A stretch of 20,369 nucleotides of DNA from an uncultured Clostridium sp. (GTDB lineage: Bacteria; Bacillota_I; Bacilli_A; RF39; UBA660). The stretch spans positions 1 through 20,369 of the forward strand of contig CAJKHY010000017.1 of NCBI GenBank assembly GCA_905199855.1, in the 5' to 3' direction. The stretch's first letter is position 1. Every line of letters begins with the position of its first letter. The position numbers and the translations under genes were made by a program. Shown in pieces: positions 1-6,429 of the stretch. Below the pieces are notes generated by a model. It was not told the origin of the DNA. It worked only from the letters and a program-made list of their open reading frames with translations, and did not search any database.

Positions 1-76
1 AGACTGATATAATCAATCTCAAATATCTTTATTACCATGGATTGGTAACTTTACACAAAGTTTTTTACACTCTCAA
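1..76. mobile_element. possible terminal end of an IS256-like insertion sequence
   Basis: Reading leftward, the segment begins GAGAGTGTAAAAAACTTTG and continues GTGTAAAGTTACC. This resembles the terminal inverted repeats of IS256/mutator-type elements as I remember them. A 6-bp inverted repeat TTACCA/TGGTAA lies at 32-48. If correct, the element lies to the left of the window and ends near position 74. No transposase sequence is visible, so the call rests only on the look of the tip. An AT-rich intergenic palindrome is the alternative. Confidence 0.3.
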
Positions 77-115
77 ATTCATGTAACTTATTAGTTTTTT
101 TTAACATTTCCTACC

Positions 116-148
116 GATAATGCGAGTAGCAAATGCATATTATTTTTT
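116..148 (+). terminator. plus-strand hairpin followed by a T run
   Basis: On the plus strand ATAATGC can pair with GCATATTAT (with a bulge) around a loop containing AGTAGCAAA, and seven T follow at 142-148. It faces rightward, so it would stop transcription coming from the left of the window rather than from the minus-strand genes. It also contains one copy of the recurrent TAGCAAA intergenic motif. Confidence 0.4.
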
Positions 149-433
149 TCTAATTTTAACCTTATTTTCTTTACCTAAATTATCCATTAAATAAGATACA
201 AGCTGTATATCAGGTAAATATTCTTCTATAGTTATTTTATTTATATCATATTTAAAATTCTTCTTATTATTAAATATAGGATTATTAAATCTTTTTACTC
301 TAATATTCTCTTCATTTAGAATCATATAATCACTTATATAATTATTATCAAAATAAACAAAATCTTTATCTATTTTAACTATTTTTTTATCTATATTACC
401 ATCATATATACTTACAATATAATATTCATACAT
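140..433 (-). CDS. hypothetical protein, 97-100 aa
   Basis: I do not recognise this protein. It is small, rich in Asn, Ile, Tyr and Lys, has no membrane segment, and has a very basic C-terminus (KENKVKIRKK). The first half (EYYIVSIYDGNIDKKIVKIDKDFVYF) reads like a short beta-rich domain. It lies 18-27 nt after the tcdA stop on the same strand, so it is probably co-transcribed with tcdA. The start is uncertain. A GTG at 442 would add MDK but lies only 2 nt after GGGGAG. The ATG at 433 lies 11 nt after it and is chosen here. No cysteines or recognisable catalytic motifs are present, and no function is proposed. Confidence 0.6.
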   Translation of the reverse strand: MYEYYIVSIYDGNIDKKIVKIDKDFVYFDNNYISDYMILNEENIRVKRFNNPIFNNKKNFKYDINKITIEEYLPDIQLVSYLMDNLGKENKVKIRKK

Positions 434-460
434 TTTATCCACTACTCCCCATTAATTATA

Positions 461-1144
461 TTATTTTATATTATTTAAAATGTCATTGATTACATAACTT
501 GCACATAACATTCCAGATACTGCTGGAACAAAACTAGTAGAACCAATTACATTATTACATTTTTTACATTCTTCCGTAGAAGATACTACATAAATAGATC
601 CCTTTATTTTTTCTTTAATTACCCAAGTTCTAATTTTTTTAGCTAATTTATCATAAGTTGTCTTCCTTATATCAGTTATTTTTAATAACTCTGGATTAAA
701 CTTATTACCAGTACCCATTGAAGAAATAAATTTAATTTTATAATTTATTGCATTTCTTATAATTAACTTCTTAGCCTTAACATCATCACAAGCATCAATA
801 ATATAATCATTATCTTTAATTATATCTATTACATTTTCTTCATTTAATTTCTCTTTTATTACTGTAACATTCAAATTTCTATTTATTTCTAATGCTCTTT
901 CTTTAGCAACATCTACTTTATATCTACCTATATTATTAATATTAGTTATTACTTGCCTATTTAAATTAGTTATATCTATTATATCATAATCTACTATTGT
1001 TATATTAGAAATACCCCCTCGTACTAAGGCTTCAAAAGCATATCCTCCTACTCCACCTATACCAATAATTACTACTTTTTTATCTTTTAAAATATTAAAT
1101 TTATCATTACCAATTAATTTTATAAACCTAGAAAATTCTTCCAT
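461..1144 (-). CDS. tcdA: tRNA threonylcarbamoyladenosine dehydratase (TcdA, YrvM-like)
   Basis: Member of the E1-like ThiF/MoeB adenylating family. In characterised TcdA, ATP is used to cyclise the t6A base at position 37 of ANN-decoding tRNAs to ct6A. The ATP-binding Rossmann motif GIGGVGGYAFEAL lies near residues 28-40, followed by DYDIIDITNLNRQ (about 53-65), where the Asp and Arg/Gln are typical of E1 enzymes. DACDDVKAK (about 116-124) is the second family signature. A CKKC pair lies near residues 193-196. The 227-aa length is slightly short for TcdA (about 250-270). The Shine-Dalgarno AAAGGAGA lies just upstream of the ATG. There is no room for a separate promoter after the upstream 6S-like RNA, so transcription probably passes through that RNA's terminator or starts within it. 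In B. subtilis the tcdA homologue yrvM is also near aspS and the 6S-1 gene, as I recall. Confidence 0.88.
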   Translation of the reverse strand: MEEFSRFIKLIGNDKFNILKDKKVVIIGIGGVGGYAFEALVRGGISNITIVDYDIIDITNLNRQVITNINNIGRYKVDVAKERALEINRNLNVTVIKEKLNEENVIDIIKDNDYIIDACDDVKAKKLIIRNAINYKIKFISSMGTGNKFNPELLKITDIRKTTYDKLAKKIRTWVIKEKIKGSIYVVSSTEECKKCNNVIGSTSFVPAVSGMLCASYVINDILNNIK

Positions 1145-1171
1145 ATAACTTCTCCTTTTAAATTTAGGTAC

Positions 1172-1351
1172 AAAAAAACCAAAGAGTCGACTCTATGAGA
1201 TAAAACCCGCGGCGTTTGGCACACAGGTGGGTATCCCCATCTACTAATTAGGATTCTTACTTAGAAGCAAGCATTCAACACATAGTAAATTTTATGATTC
1301 CCTAAATATATCTTTAGTCGGTTTTATACTAAGATATCCTACTCTCTAGCT
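1172..1351 (-). ncRNA. ssrS: probable 6S RNA (about 180 nt)
   Basis: A stand-alone RNA gene fits this 250-bp gap. It has a strong minus-strand promoter (separate entry) and a predicted start near 1351. The 5' end GCUAGAGAGU can pair with ACUCUUUGGU at the 3' end over about 10 bp including G-U pairs, and a run of seven U (1172-1178) follows. The interior holds a 5' hairpin GAUAUCUUAGU/ACUAAAGAUAU and a 3' hairpin around UGGG-GAUA-CCCA. The size, the paired termini and the place beside tcdA and downstream of aspS match Bacillota 6S RNA. The interior is not the simple rod with a central bubble of textbook 6S, so the identification is probable, not certain. 6S RNA binds sigma-A RNA polymerase as a promoter mimic. 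Confidence 0.6.
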
Positions 1352-1357
1352 AATTTG

Positions 1358-1386
1358 ATTATATCATTAAATTAATTAAATAGCAA
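1358..1386 (-). promoter_or_regulatory. sigma-A promoter of the 6S-like RNA
   Basis: The minus strand carries TTGCTA (1386-1381), a 17-bp spacer and a perfect TATAAT (1363-1358). The predicted start is about 7 nt further at 1351, exactly at the 5' end of the closing helix of the RNA. The -35 box begins only a few bases after the stop codon of the PemK-like gene. Confidence 0.75.
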
Positions 1387-1393
1387 GGATATT

Positions 1394-1795
1394 TTATCTT
1401 TTTTTACTATTTAACTTTGTCAAAGTTTCTTTAACTATATCATATAAAGGTTCCATCTCTACATTTTCTTGATAATAGATAAAACTATCTATTAAATTAT
1501 TAAAAGTATCAACATCTAAATTATCATGAACAGGAAAACCAGATATTTTTCTTACATAAATATGAGCTAAATCAATATAATTTGTTTTTCCTCCAGGTCC
1601 CATTATTTCAAAATTTCTTTTCTTTATATTATTTTTAGCATGTGAAGAAATAGATAATAAATAATAATTAGTATCATCTTCACTAATAATAACACAAGGT
1701 CTTCTCTTATGTGAATCAAGATGATTACTAGTAGATAAGAAATCTTTAAAAATAAAATGTTCAATTGATATAATAGAACTTGGTCCTATATACAT
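1394..1795 (-). CDS. PemK/MazF-like protein, no antitoxin seen
   Basis: The central segment KRRPCVIISEDDTNYYLLSISS matches the PemK/MazF (type II toxin, mRNA interferase fold) pattern, in which a conserved Arg-Pro precedes the first core strand and a short Ser/Thr-rich strand follows. The rest (GPGGKTNYIDLAHIYVRKISGF) fits the later strands of that small SH3-like barrel. The start is set at ATG 1795 (MYIGPSS) because GGTGA lies 5 nt before it. An ATG at 1807 inside ttcA lacks such a site. The ttcA stop is 1 nt away, so translation is probably coupled. No partner antitoxin gene is adjacent, and the gene sits inside an aspS-ttcA operon, so it may be domesticated rather than a working toxin. Fold assignment is moderate; toxicity is inference. 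Confidence 0.65.
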   Translation of the reverse strand: MYIGPSSIISIEHFIFKDFLSTSNHLDSHKRRPCVIISEDDTNYYLLSISSHAKNNIKKRNFEIMGPGGKTNYIDLAHIYVRKISGFPVHDNLDVDTFNNLIDSFIYYQENVEMEPLYDIVKETLTKLNSKKR

Positions 1796-1796
1796 A

Positions 1797-2573
1797 TTAT
1801 TCACCATTTTCCATATAACCTAAAATAGTTTCTTTATTTACATTTTTTAAACTATTCATAATATTAATATCGGCATTTTTATTAGTTTTAACTAATTCTT
1901 CAATTAATAATTTAACTTCTTTTCTCTTACCCAAACTCTTCTTAGTAACTTTACATGCACAGTCAATAAATTTTAAATTATTATATTTGGCAAAATGAAT
2001 AATATCTTTTTCTTTAACATAATATAAAGGTCTAATTAACTGCATACCTTCAAAGTTTTTAGAATCTAATATAGGTAACATTCCTCCAAAAACACCATTA
2101 TATAAAATATTTAACATAACTGTTTCAATAACATCATTAAAGTGATGCCCAAGAGCTATCTTATTACAACCTAATTCTTTAGCTTTAGCGTATAAATAAC
2201 CCCTTCTCATTCTAGCACATAGATAACAAGGACTATCTCCTCCAACTCTATCTACTACATCAAAGATATCACTTTTAAATACTTCTATATCTAAATTTAA
2301 TAACTTAGCATTATCTACTATTTGTTTTAAGTTTATATCTAAATAACCTGGATCCATAACTAAATATTTAGTATTAAAATTAAATTTATGATGTTTCTTC
2401 AATTCCTCAAAACATAATGCTAGTAAAAACGAATCTTTACCACCACTTATACAAACACAGATATTATCATTTTCTTTGATTAATTCATAATCTTTTATAG
2501 CCTTAATGAATTTAGACCATATTTCTTTCCTAAATTTTTTTATTATTGATTTTTTTATTTCTAATTCATTCAT
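1797..2573 (-). CDS. TtcA-family tRNA 2-thiolation protein (PP-loop ATPase)
   Basis: PP-loop ATP pyrophosphatase related to TtcA, which inserts sulfur at C2 of cytidine 32 in tRNA using an iron-sulfur cluster. SGGKDS at residues 43-48 is the PP-loop. CYLC at 116-119, within SPCYLCARMRRG, is the CxxC pair that with a third Cys (205 or 207 in DCACK) would hold the cluster. GHHFND at 142-147 is another family signature. TilS-type C-terminal domains are absent, and the 258-aa length is typical of the Bacillota TtcA-like group. It starts 1 nt after the aspS stop and overlaps or abuts the PemK-like gene, so it belongs to the T-box-controlled aspS operon. The exact modified nucleotide in this organism is not determined by sequence alone. 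Confidence 0.8.
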   Translation of the reverse strand: MNELEIKKSIIKKFRKEIWSKFIKAIKDYELIKENDNICVCISGGKDSFLLALCFEELKKHHKFNFNTKYLVMDPGYLDINLKQIVDNAKLLNLDIEVFKSDIFDVVDRVGGDSPCYLCARMRRGYLYAKAKELGCNKIALGHHFNDVIETVMLNILYNGVFGGMLPILDSKNFEGMQLIRPLYYVKEKDIIHFAKYNNLKFIDCACKVTKKSLGKRKEVKLLIEELVKTNKNADINIMNSLKNVNKETILGYMENGE

Positions 2574-2574
2574 A

Positions 2575-4311
2575 TTAATTAATCTTAATTCCTAATTCTT
2601 TTAATTGATATTCATCTACTGTATTTGGACATTCACTCATTAAACATGATGCAGATGCTGTTTTAGGAAATGCAATAACATCTCTAATATTTTCTGTATT
2701 AGTTAAAAGCATTACTAATCTGTCAAGACCAAAGGCAAGTCCTCCGTGTGGTGGAGTTCCATATTTTAAAGCTTCAACAAAGAAACCAAACTTATTCTTA
2801 ATTTGTTCATCAGTCAATTCTAATGCTTCAAACATCTTCTTTTGTACCTCTTGATCATGAATACGAATAGAACCACCACCTGCTTCATAACCATTGATAA
2901 CTATATCATAAGCCTTTGAATAACAAGATGCCTTATCAGTTAATAACTTATCTACATCACTATCTTTTGGTGAAGTAAAGGGATGATGACAAGCAACATA
3001 TTTATGTTCTTCCTCACTATATTCAAATGAAGGAAAATCTACTACCCATAACATCTTATAAACATTACTATCAATTAAATTTAAATCTCTAGCTATCTTA
3101 CATCTTAAAGCTCCAAGTGCTTGTTTAACTTCTTTTTTATTACCACCTAAAATTAATACTAAGTCATTATTCTCAATATTTAAAGCAGATTTAATATTAT
3201 CTATCTCTTCAGTAGTTAAATTCTTAACTATACTACCAGTAACTTCTTCATTATATTTAAGATAAGTTAAATTATTCTTAGTATAAGTATGAACAAAATC
3301 ATTTAATTTATCCAATTCTTTTCTTGAATAATCAAGAGCTTTATTTTTAACTACAATAGCATTAATAATACCATTTTCTCCTATTATATTACTATACATA
3401 GAAAATGAAGTATCTTTTAATATATTAGTAATATCATTTAATTTCATTTCAAACCTTAAATCTGGTTTATCACTACCATAATAATTAATAGCATCATCAT
3501 ATTTCATTTTCATAAGTGGTAGTTCTACATCAATATTCTTAACTTTCTTAAACACATAAGCAATCATACCTTCTGCCATAGACATAACATCTTCTTCAGT
3601 TACAAAACTCATTTCAACGTCTATTTGAGTAAATTCAGGTTGCCTATCCGCTCTTAAATCTTCATCCCTAAAGCATTTAGCAATTTGGAAATATCTCTCC
3701 ATTCCTCCAACCATTAATAATTGCTTAAATATTTGAGGAGACTGTGGTAAAGCGTAAAATTTACCATGATTAACACGACTTGGTACTAGATAGTCTCTTG
3801 CTCCTTCTGGTGTCGATTTACATAACACTGGTGTTTCTATCTCTAAAAAACCATTGTTATTAAAGTATTCTCTTACGGCAAAAGTAATCTCATGTCTTTT
3901 TATTAATTTTTCTTTCAAGTTTTCTTTTCTTAAATCTAAGTAGCGGTATTTTAATCTTGTATCTTCTAAAGCTGTAGTATTATTTAAATCAAATGGTAAT
4001 TCAATTGAAGTATTTAATATTTCTAATTTAGTAACATCCACTTCGATCTCACCAGTATTTAAATTCTTATTCTTACTTTCTCTTTCAATAATGGTACCTT
4101 CTACTTTTAAAACATATTCATTTTTAATTTCTAACGCTTGATTATAACATTTATTATCTGGTTTTATGGCTAATTGAATAATTCCTGATCTGTCTCTTAA
4201 ATCAATAAATATTACACCACCTAAATTCCTTGTTTTATTAGCCCATCCATATAGTGTAACAATCTCGCCTACATTTTTAATAGTAAAACTATTATTTTCA
4301 TATTTCTTCAT
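2575..4311 (-). CDS. aspS: aspartate--tRNA ligase (AspRS)
   Basis: Class IIb aminoacyl-tRNA synthetase of the bacterial type. The N-terminal OB-fold anticodon domain shows VTLYGWANKTRNLGG and FIDLRDRSG (about residues 18-45). The catalytic core holds the stretch from PQSPQIFKQLL through FRDEDLRADRQPEFTQIDVEMSF (about 190-235, motif 2 with the catalytic Arg). A GAD insertion domain follows (about 280-420), and motif 3 GLAFGLDRLVMLL begins at residue 524. The 578-aa length is normal for this enzyme. ATG at 4311 is preceded by AAGGAGGAATAT. Expression is controlled by the T-box leader directly upstream, whose UGGC bulge fits the discriminator G73 of tRNA-Asp. It heads the operon aspS, ttcA-like, pemK-like. 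Confidence 0.96.
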   Translation of the reverse strand: MKKYENNSFTIKNVGEIVTLYGWANKTRNLGGVIFIDLRDRSGIIQLAIKPDNKCYNQALEIKNEYVLKVEGTIIERESKNKNLNTGEIEVDVTKLEILNTSIELPFDLNNTTALEDTRLKYRYLDLRKENLKEKLIKRHEITFAVREYFNNNGFLEIETPVLCKSTPEGARDYLVPSRVNHGKFYALPQSPQIFKQLLMVGGMERYFQIAKCFRDEDLRADRQPEFTQIDVEMSFVTEEDVMSMAEGMIAYVFKKVKNIDVELPLMKMKYDDAINYYGSDKPDLRFEMKLNDITNILKDTSFSMYSNIIGENGIINAIVVKNKALDYSRKELDKLNDFVHTYTKNNLTYLKYNEEVTGSIVKNLTTEEIDNIKSALNIENNDLVLILGGNKKEVKQALGALRCKIARDLNLIDSNVYKMLWVVDFPSFEYSEEEHKYVACHHPFTSPKDSDVDKLLTDKASCYSKAYDIVINGYEAGGGSIRIHDQEVQKKMFEALELTDEQIKNKFGFFVEALKYGTPPHGGLAFGLDRLVMLLTNTENIRDVIAFPKTASASCLMSECPNTVDEYQLKELGIKIN

Positions 4312-4465
4312 ATATATTCCTCCTTATAATATAAAAACACACTAACGTGTAAGGACGAAATACGCGGTGCCACCTTACTTCACTAATGTGCTCTTTATTT
4401 ACCTATAACGTATGTAATACGATTTTTCTTAAATATTTAAGTGTCACGTCTTAAATGAAAAATAT
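4312..4465 (-). promoter_or_regulatory. T-box riboswitch leader of aspS (short form)
   Basis: The T-box core AAGGUGGCACCGCG lies at 4376-4363 and is followed by UUCGUCC. UGGC can pair with the GCCA end of tRNA-Asp (discriminator G73). The competing terminator pairs GUAAGG with CCUUAC and an outer CACA with UGUG, and ends in UUUUU near 4332-4336. The 5' part is unusually small. AUUUUUC (4463-4457) pairs with GAAAAAU (4428-4422). AUUUAAG (4456-4450) pairs with CUUAAAU (4441-4435). The 8-nt loop ACGUGACA (4449-4442) contains GAC followed by A. A further small hairpin CGUAU-UAC-AUACG lies downstream. The start is predicted at about 4465, so the leader is only about 150 nt. Confidence 0.9.
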
Positions 4466-4471
4466 AATATA

Positions 4472-4499
4472 ATTTTATCACATTTAATTTTTTTTGCAA
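4472..4499 (-). promoter_or_regulatory. promoter of the aspS T-box operon
   Basis: TTGCAA (4499-4494), 16-bp spacer, TAAAAT (4477-4472). The -35 box overlaps the last codons of the upstream peptidase gene. The predicted start at about 4465 is 2 nt before the base of the T-box 5' helix. Confidence 0.55.
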
Positions 4500-5536
4500 G
4501 TAATATTTGTTCTTTTTATTAGTTTTTTTACTTCCAATTTATCTTTTTTTAAAGTTTCTTCTAATTTTCCAATATCTATTTTCCTTTTATTTAGTAAATA
4601 TTCTTCCATAATCCCTACAGCATCATCTTTATCATAAGTTCTATAAATATATTTAGCAAATACTTGAGATAAAATATTAGTAAAATTAAATTTACTTAAA
4701 CTAGTATCATAATAATTACATACATTATAATTATCATAATATACTGGTAACCAAGTTAAATAAACACACATTTCCTTTAATATAATAATATCTAGTTCCT
4801 TTTTAGAAAACATTTTATTTTGATTACAAAAGTCTCTTAAATAATAAGTACTAGCACAACTAGGAAGTTCTGCAATAGTTTGATTTATATTATATTTATG
4901 TTTCTTAAAACATAAAGCATGTTCTATTTCATGAATAAAAGTAAATAAATCGTATATAGTATTCTCTTTTCTTATCGCAATATATGTTTCATCATTATGA
5001 ATAAAATAATTACACATACCTCCTAATTCAAAATTAGGCATCTTTCTGTTTAGTAAATAGGTTTTATTACTCTTAATTAACTTATCATAATTATCAATAA
5101 TATCTTTATCTCTAAAACTATCATAGTAATTATAACCTATCTTAATTATTTTATTAGTTCCTAATTCTCTTTTTGGTAAAGGTCTTTCTATCATATCTAA
5201 ATCATATGTATCACATATTGTACTAGCTTGCTTAAGTAAATTTAAATGATTTTTAAAATATGTAGAAACAAATAATCTCTTAACACTTAATACATCTTTT
5301 AATATAAAAAGAGAATCTATTAATTCATTTATTTTATCAATAAAAAATAAATAATTATCTTCTTCTATACCCTCTAATTCTTCCTCTTTTTCATCATCAA
5401 AAGCAAAAGATAAAATATCTAAAATATCTTCATAATTAGCAATATAATTAACTTTATCCTTATTTCTAATTTGCTTATTTTCTTTTATTTTTTTTATTTC
5501 ATTTAAAATATGTGCTTGATTCCAATAATATTTCAT
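4484..5536 (-). CDS. putative M3-like zinc metallopeptidase
   Basis: A 350-aa soluble protein with the gluzincin motif HEIEH at about residues 202-206 (TFIHEIEHALCFKKHKYN), then a Glu 21-24 residues later in TIAELPSCAST. This order (HExxH, then a third ligand Glu in an E-x-x-S context) is that of the oligoendopeptidase F/M3 family. The preceding NYFIHNDETYIAIRKENTIYDLFTF also fits the M3 catalytic domain. M3 enzymes are usually 550-600 aa, so this is a short form or a divergent relative. The N-terminal half is helical and acidic with no signal peptide, so a cytoplasmic place is likely. AGGGAG precedes the ATG, with its own promoter 25 nt upstream. Substrate unknown. Confidence 0.6.
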   Translation of the reverse strand: MKYYWNQAHILNEIKKIKENKQIRNKDKVNYIANYEDILDILSFAFDDEKEEELEGIEEDNYLFFIDKINELIDSLFILKDVLSVKRLFVSTYFKNHLNLLKQASTICDTYDLDMIERPLPKRELGTNKIIKIGYNYYDSFRDKDIIDNYDKLIKSNKTYLLNRKMPNFELGGMCNYFIHNDETYIAIRKENTIYDLFTFIHEIEHALCFKKHKYNINQTIAELPSCASTYYLRDFCNQNKMFSKKELDIIILKEMCVYLTWLPVYYDNYNVCNYYDTSLSKFNFTNILSQVFAKYIYRTYDKDDAVGIMEEYLLNKRKIDIGKLEETLKKDKLEVKKLIKRTNITCKKN

Positions 5537-5558
5537 ACCATATACTCCCTAAAAAACA

Positions 5559-5587
5559 TTATACTAGATATTTAATATAATTACAAG
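5559..5587 (-). promoter_or_regulatory. promoter of the M3-like peptidase gene
   Basis: TTGTAA (5587-5582), 17-bp spacer, perfect TATAAT (5564-5559). The 5' leader would be only about 15-20 nt and contains AGGGAG. The structured block at 5641-5704 is therefore outside this gene's transcript. Confidence 0.7.
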
Positions 5588-5640
5588 AGAAAAAATGTTT
5601 AATATTTATATTAATCTGCTGTATATTATTACTAGAAAAT

Positions 5641-5704
5641 GAGTACTTTTTACCGGGTTTATTCATTGCTATATGCTGAGCTACCCTAAGAGACTCTTTT
5701 TTTT
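5641..5704 (+). other. folded element ending in a plus-strand T run
   Basis: This is the main content of the 5537-5872 gap besides the promoter and terminator listed separately. GAGT (5641-5644) can pair with ACTC (5693-5696), and GGGT (5655-5658) with ACCC (5683-5686). Inside is GCTATATGCTGAGC. Eight T follow at 5697-5704, so on the plus strand it looks like the folded 3' end of a small RNA with an intrinsic terminator. TATAAT-like boxes occur upstream on the plus strand but none has a good -35. Its beginning AAAATGAGTAC is identical over 11 nt to part of the tnpB-like tail at 9770-9780. Nature unknown: small RNA, IS scar or chance fold. Confidence 0.4.
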
Positions 5705-5815
5705 ATGTATTTTTCTTTGTTTTAAAAATTATTTATTAAATATTTAAATAATTTGCCTTATGTTATTAAAAAAATGAATATTAAAAACAACATATTAGTT
5801 ATAATCATTAGCATA

Positions 5816-5841
5816 TACCGATAACAGCATAGCAAAAGCAC
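5816..5841. repeat. copy of the recurrent AGCATAGCAAAAGCA motif
   Basis: Plus strand TACCGATAACAGCATAGCAA then AAGCAC. It shares TACCGATAA and TAGCAAA with the copy near 112-137, and AACAGCRTAGCAAA with the copy near 8082-8097. All three lie just beyond the 3' ends of minus-strand transcription units. Confidence 0.4.
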
Positions 5842-5843
5842 AT

Positions 5844-5874
5844 AAAAAAATTAGCTTAATTTTAAAGGCTAATT
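5844..5874 (-). terminator. intrinsic terminator after the 44-aa peptide gene
   Basis: Minus strand AATTAGC, a 12-nt loop, GCTAATT, then a T run at 5850-5844. It begins at the stop codon of the small gene and also closes the spoVA region. Confidence 0.85.
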
Positions 5875-6007
5875 ATTTATTCTCTTGATTATTTTCAATG
5901 GTATTATGATAATCTAAATAAGCATAAGAAATACCCGCTACAAAAACTAAGATAAATGTTGTAATAATAAATACTGTTATTACTTCTTTAATATCTTTAT
6001 TCTTCAT
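5873..6007 (-). CDS. 44-aa single-pass membrane peptide
   Basis: A small gene of 45 codons with all the signs of expression. It has its own promoter (TTGAAA-17-TATACT), AGGTGG 6 nt before the ATG, and a strong terminator overlapping its stop. The peptide begins MKNKDIKEVITVFIITTFIL, continues with VFVAGISYAYLDYH and ends with an acidic/polar tail (ENNQENK). There is one hydrophobic helix (about residues 10-30) with positive charges before it, so N-in topology or an uncleaved signal anchor is expected. It lies directly after spoVAE, but the separate promoter suggests it is not simply part of that operon. I recognise no family. A regulatory or membrane-stress peptide is possible but unproven. 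Confidence 0.65.
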   Translation of the reverse strand: MKNKDIKEVITVFIITTFILVFVAGISYAYLDYHNTIENNQENK

Positions 6008-6030
6008 AATACCACCTACCATACTTCTTA

Positions 6031-6059
6031 AGTATACAATATTTCTAATATTATTTCAA
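6031..6059 (-). promoter_or_regulatory. promoter of the 44-aa peptide gene
   Basis: TTGAAA (6059-6054), 17-bp spacer, TATACT (6036-6031), located between the spoVAE stop and the small ORF. Its sigma-A character contrasts with the expected forespore control of spoVA. Confidence 0.65.
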
Positions 6060-6075
6060 GTGTTTTTTATCTCTA

Positions 6076-6429
6076 TTAATCTCTTGGCTTAAATATCAAA
6101 GATAAGAAAAAAGCACATACAATAGCCACGCTTATACCTGCAGCCGTTAAATCAAATAACCCCATCGTAAGACCTAAAATACCAATATTTGAAGCCATAT
6201 CCATCGCCCCATGTACAAGAAGATGACCAAATGATGTAATTGGTACGATAGCACCAGCACCAGCATATAAAACTATCTTATCATAAATCCCAAAGATATC
6301 TAAAAATGCCCCGACTACTACAAAAATACTTGTTACATGTCCTGGTGTTAATTTCGTATTATCTAGTATTATTTGAGATATTAAGCAAACTATACCACAA
6401 AACAAAAACGCATATACATAAGCCATCAT
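6076..6429 (-). CDS. spoVAE: stage V sporulation protein AE (SpoVAE)
   Basis: A 117-aa integral membrane protein of the SpoVAC/SpoVAE family. With SpoVAC and SpoVAD it forms the channel that loads dipicolinic acid into the forespore and releases it on germination. Hydrophobic segments lie near residues 3-22, 33-50, 56-72 and 82-112. The signatures TPGHVTSIFVVVGAFLDIFG and VPITSFGHLLVHGAMD are typical of the family. The start ATG at 6429 overlaps the TGA stop of spoVAD by 4 nt (ATGA), and GGAGG lies 7 nt upstream. A second ATG follows immediately. The usual third gene of the minimal spoVAC-AD-AE cassette is therefore present and intact. Confidence 0.9.
   Translation of the reverse strand: MMAYVYAFLFCGIVCLISQIILDNTKLTPGHVTSIFVVVGAFLDIFGIYDKIVLYAGAGAIVPITSFGHLLVHGAMDMASNIGILGLTMGLFDLTAAGISVAIVCAFFLSLIFKPRD

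Noticed and set aside
55..112. 18-codon minus-strand ORF starting near 106 after GGTAGGAA
   Set aside because: It would start within the DNA beside the possible IS tip and end in the terminal repeat; there is no family match and no promoter.
5645..5712. tRNA-like reading of the minus strand (GGGTAGCTCAGCATATAGC)
   Set aside because: TAGCTCAG resembles a tRNA D-arm, but there is no T-loop GTTCRA, no proper anticodon arm and no 7-bp acceptor stem.
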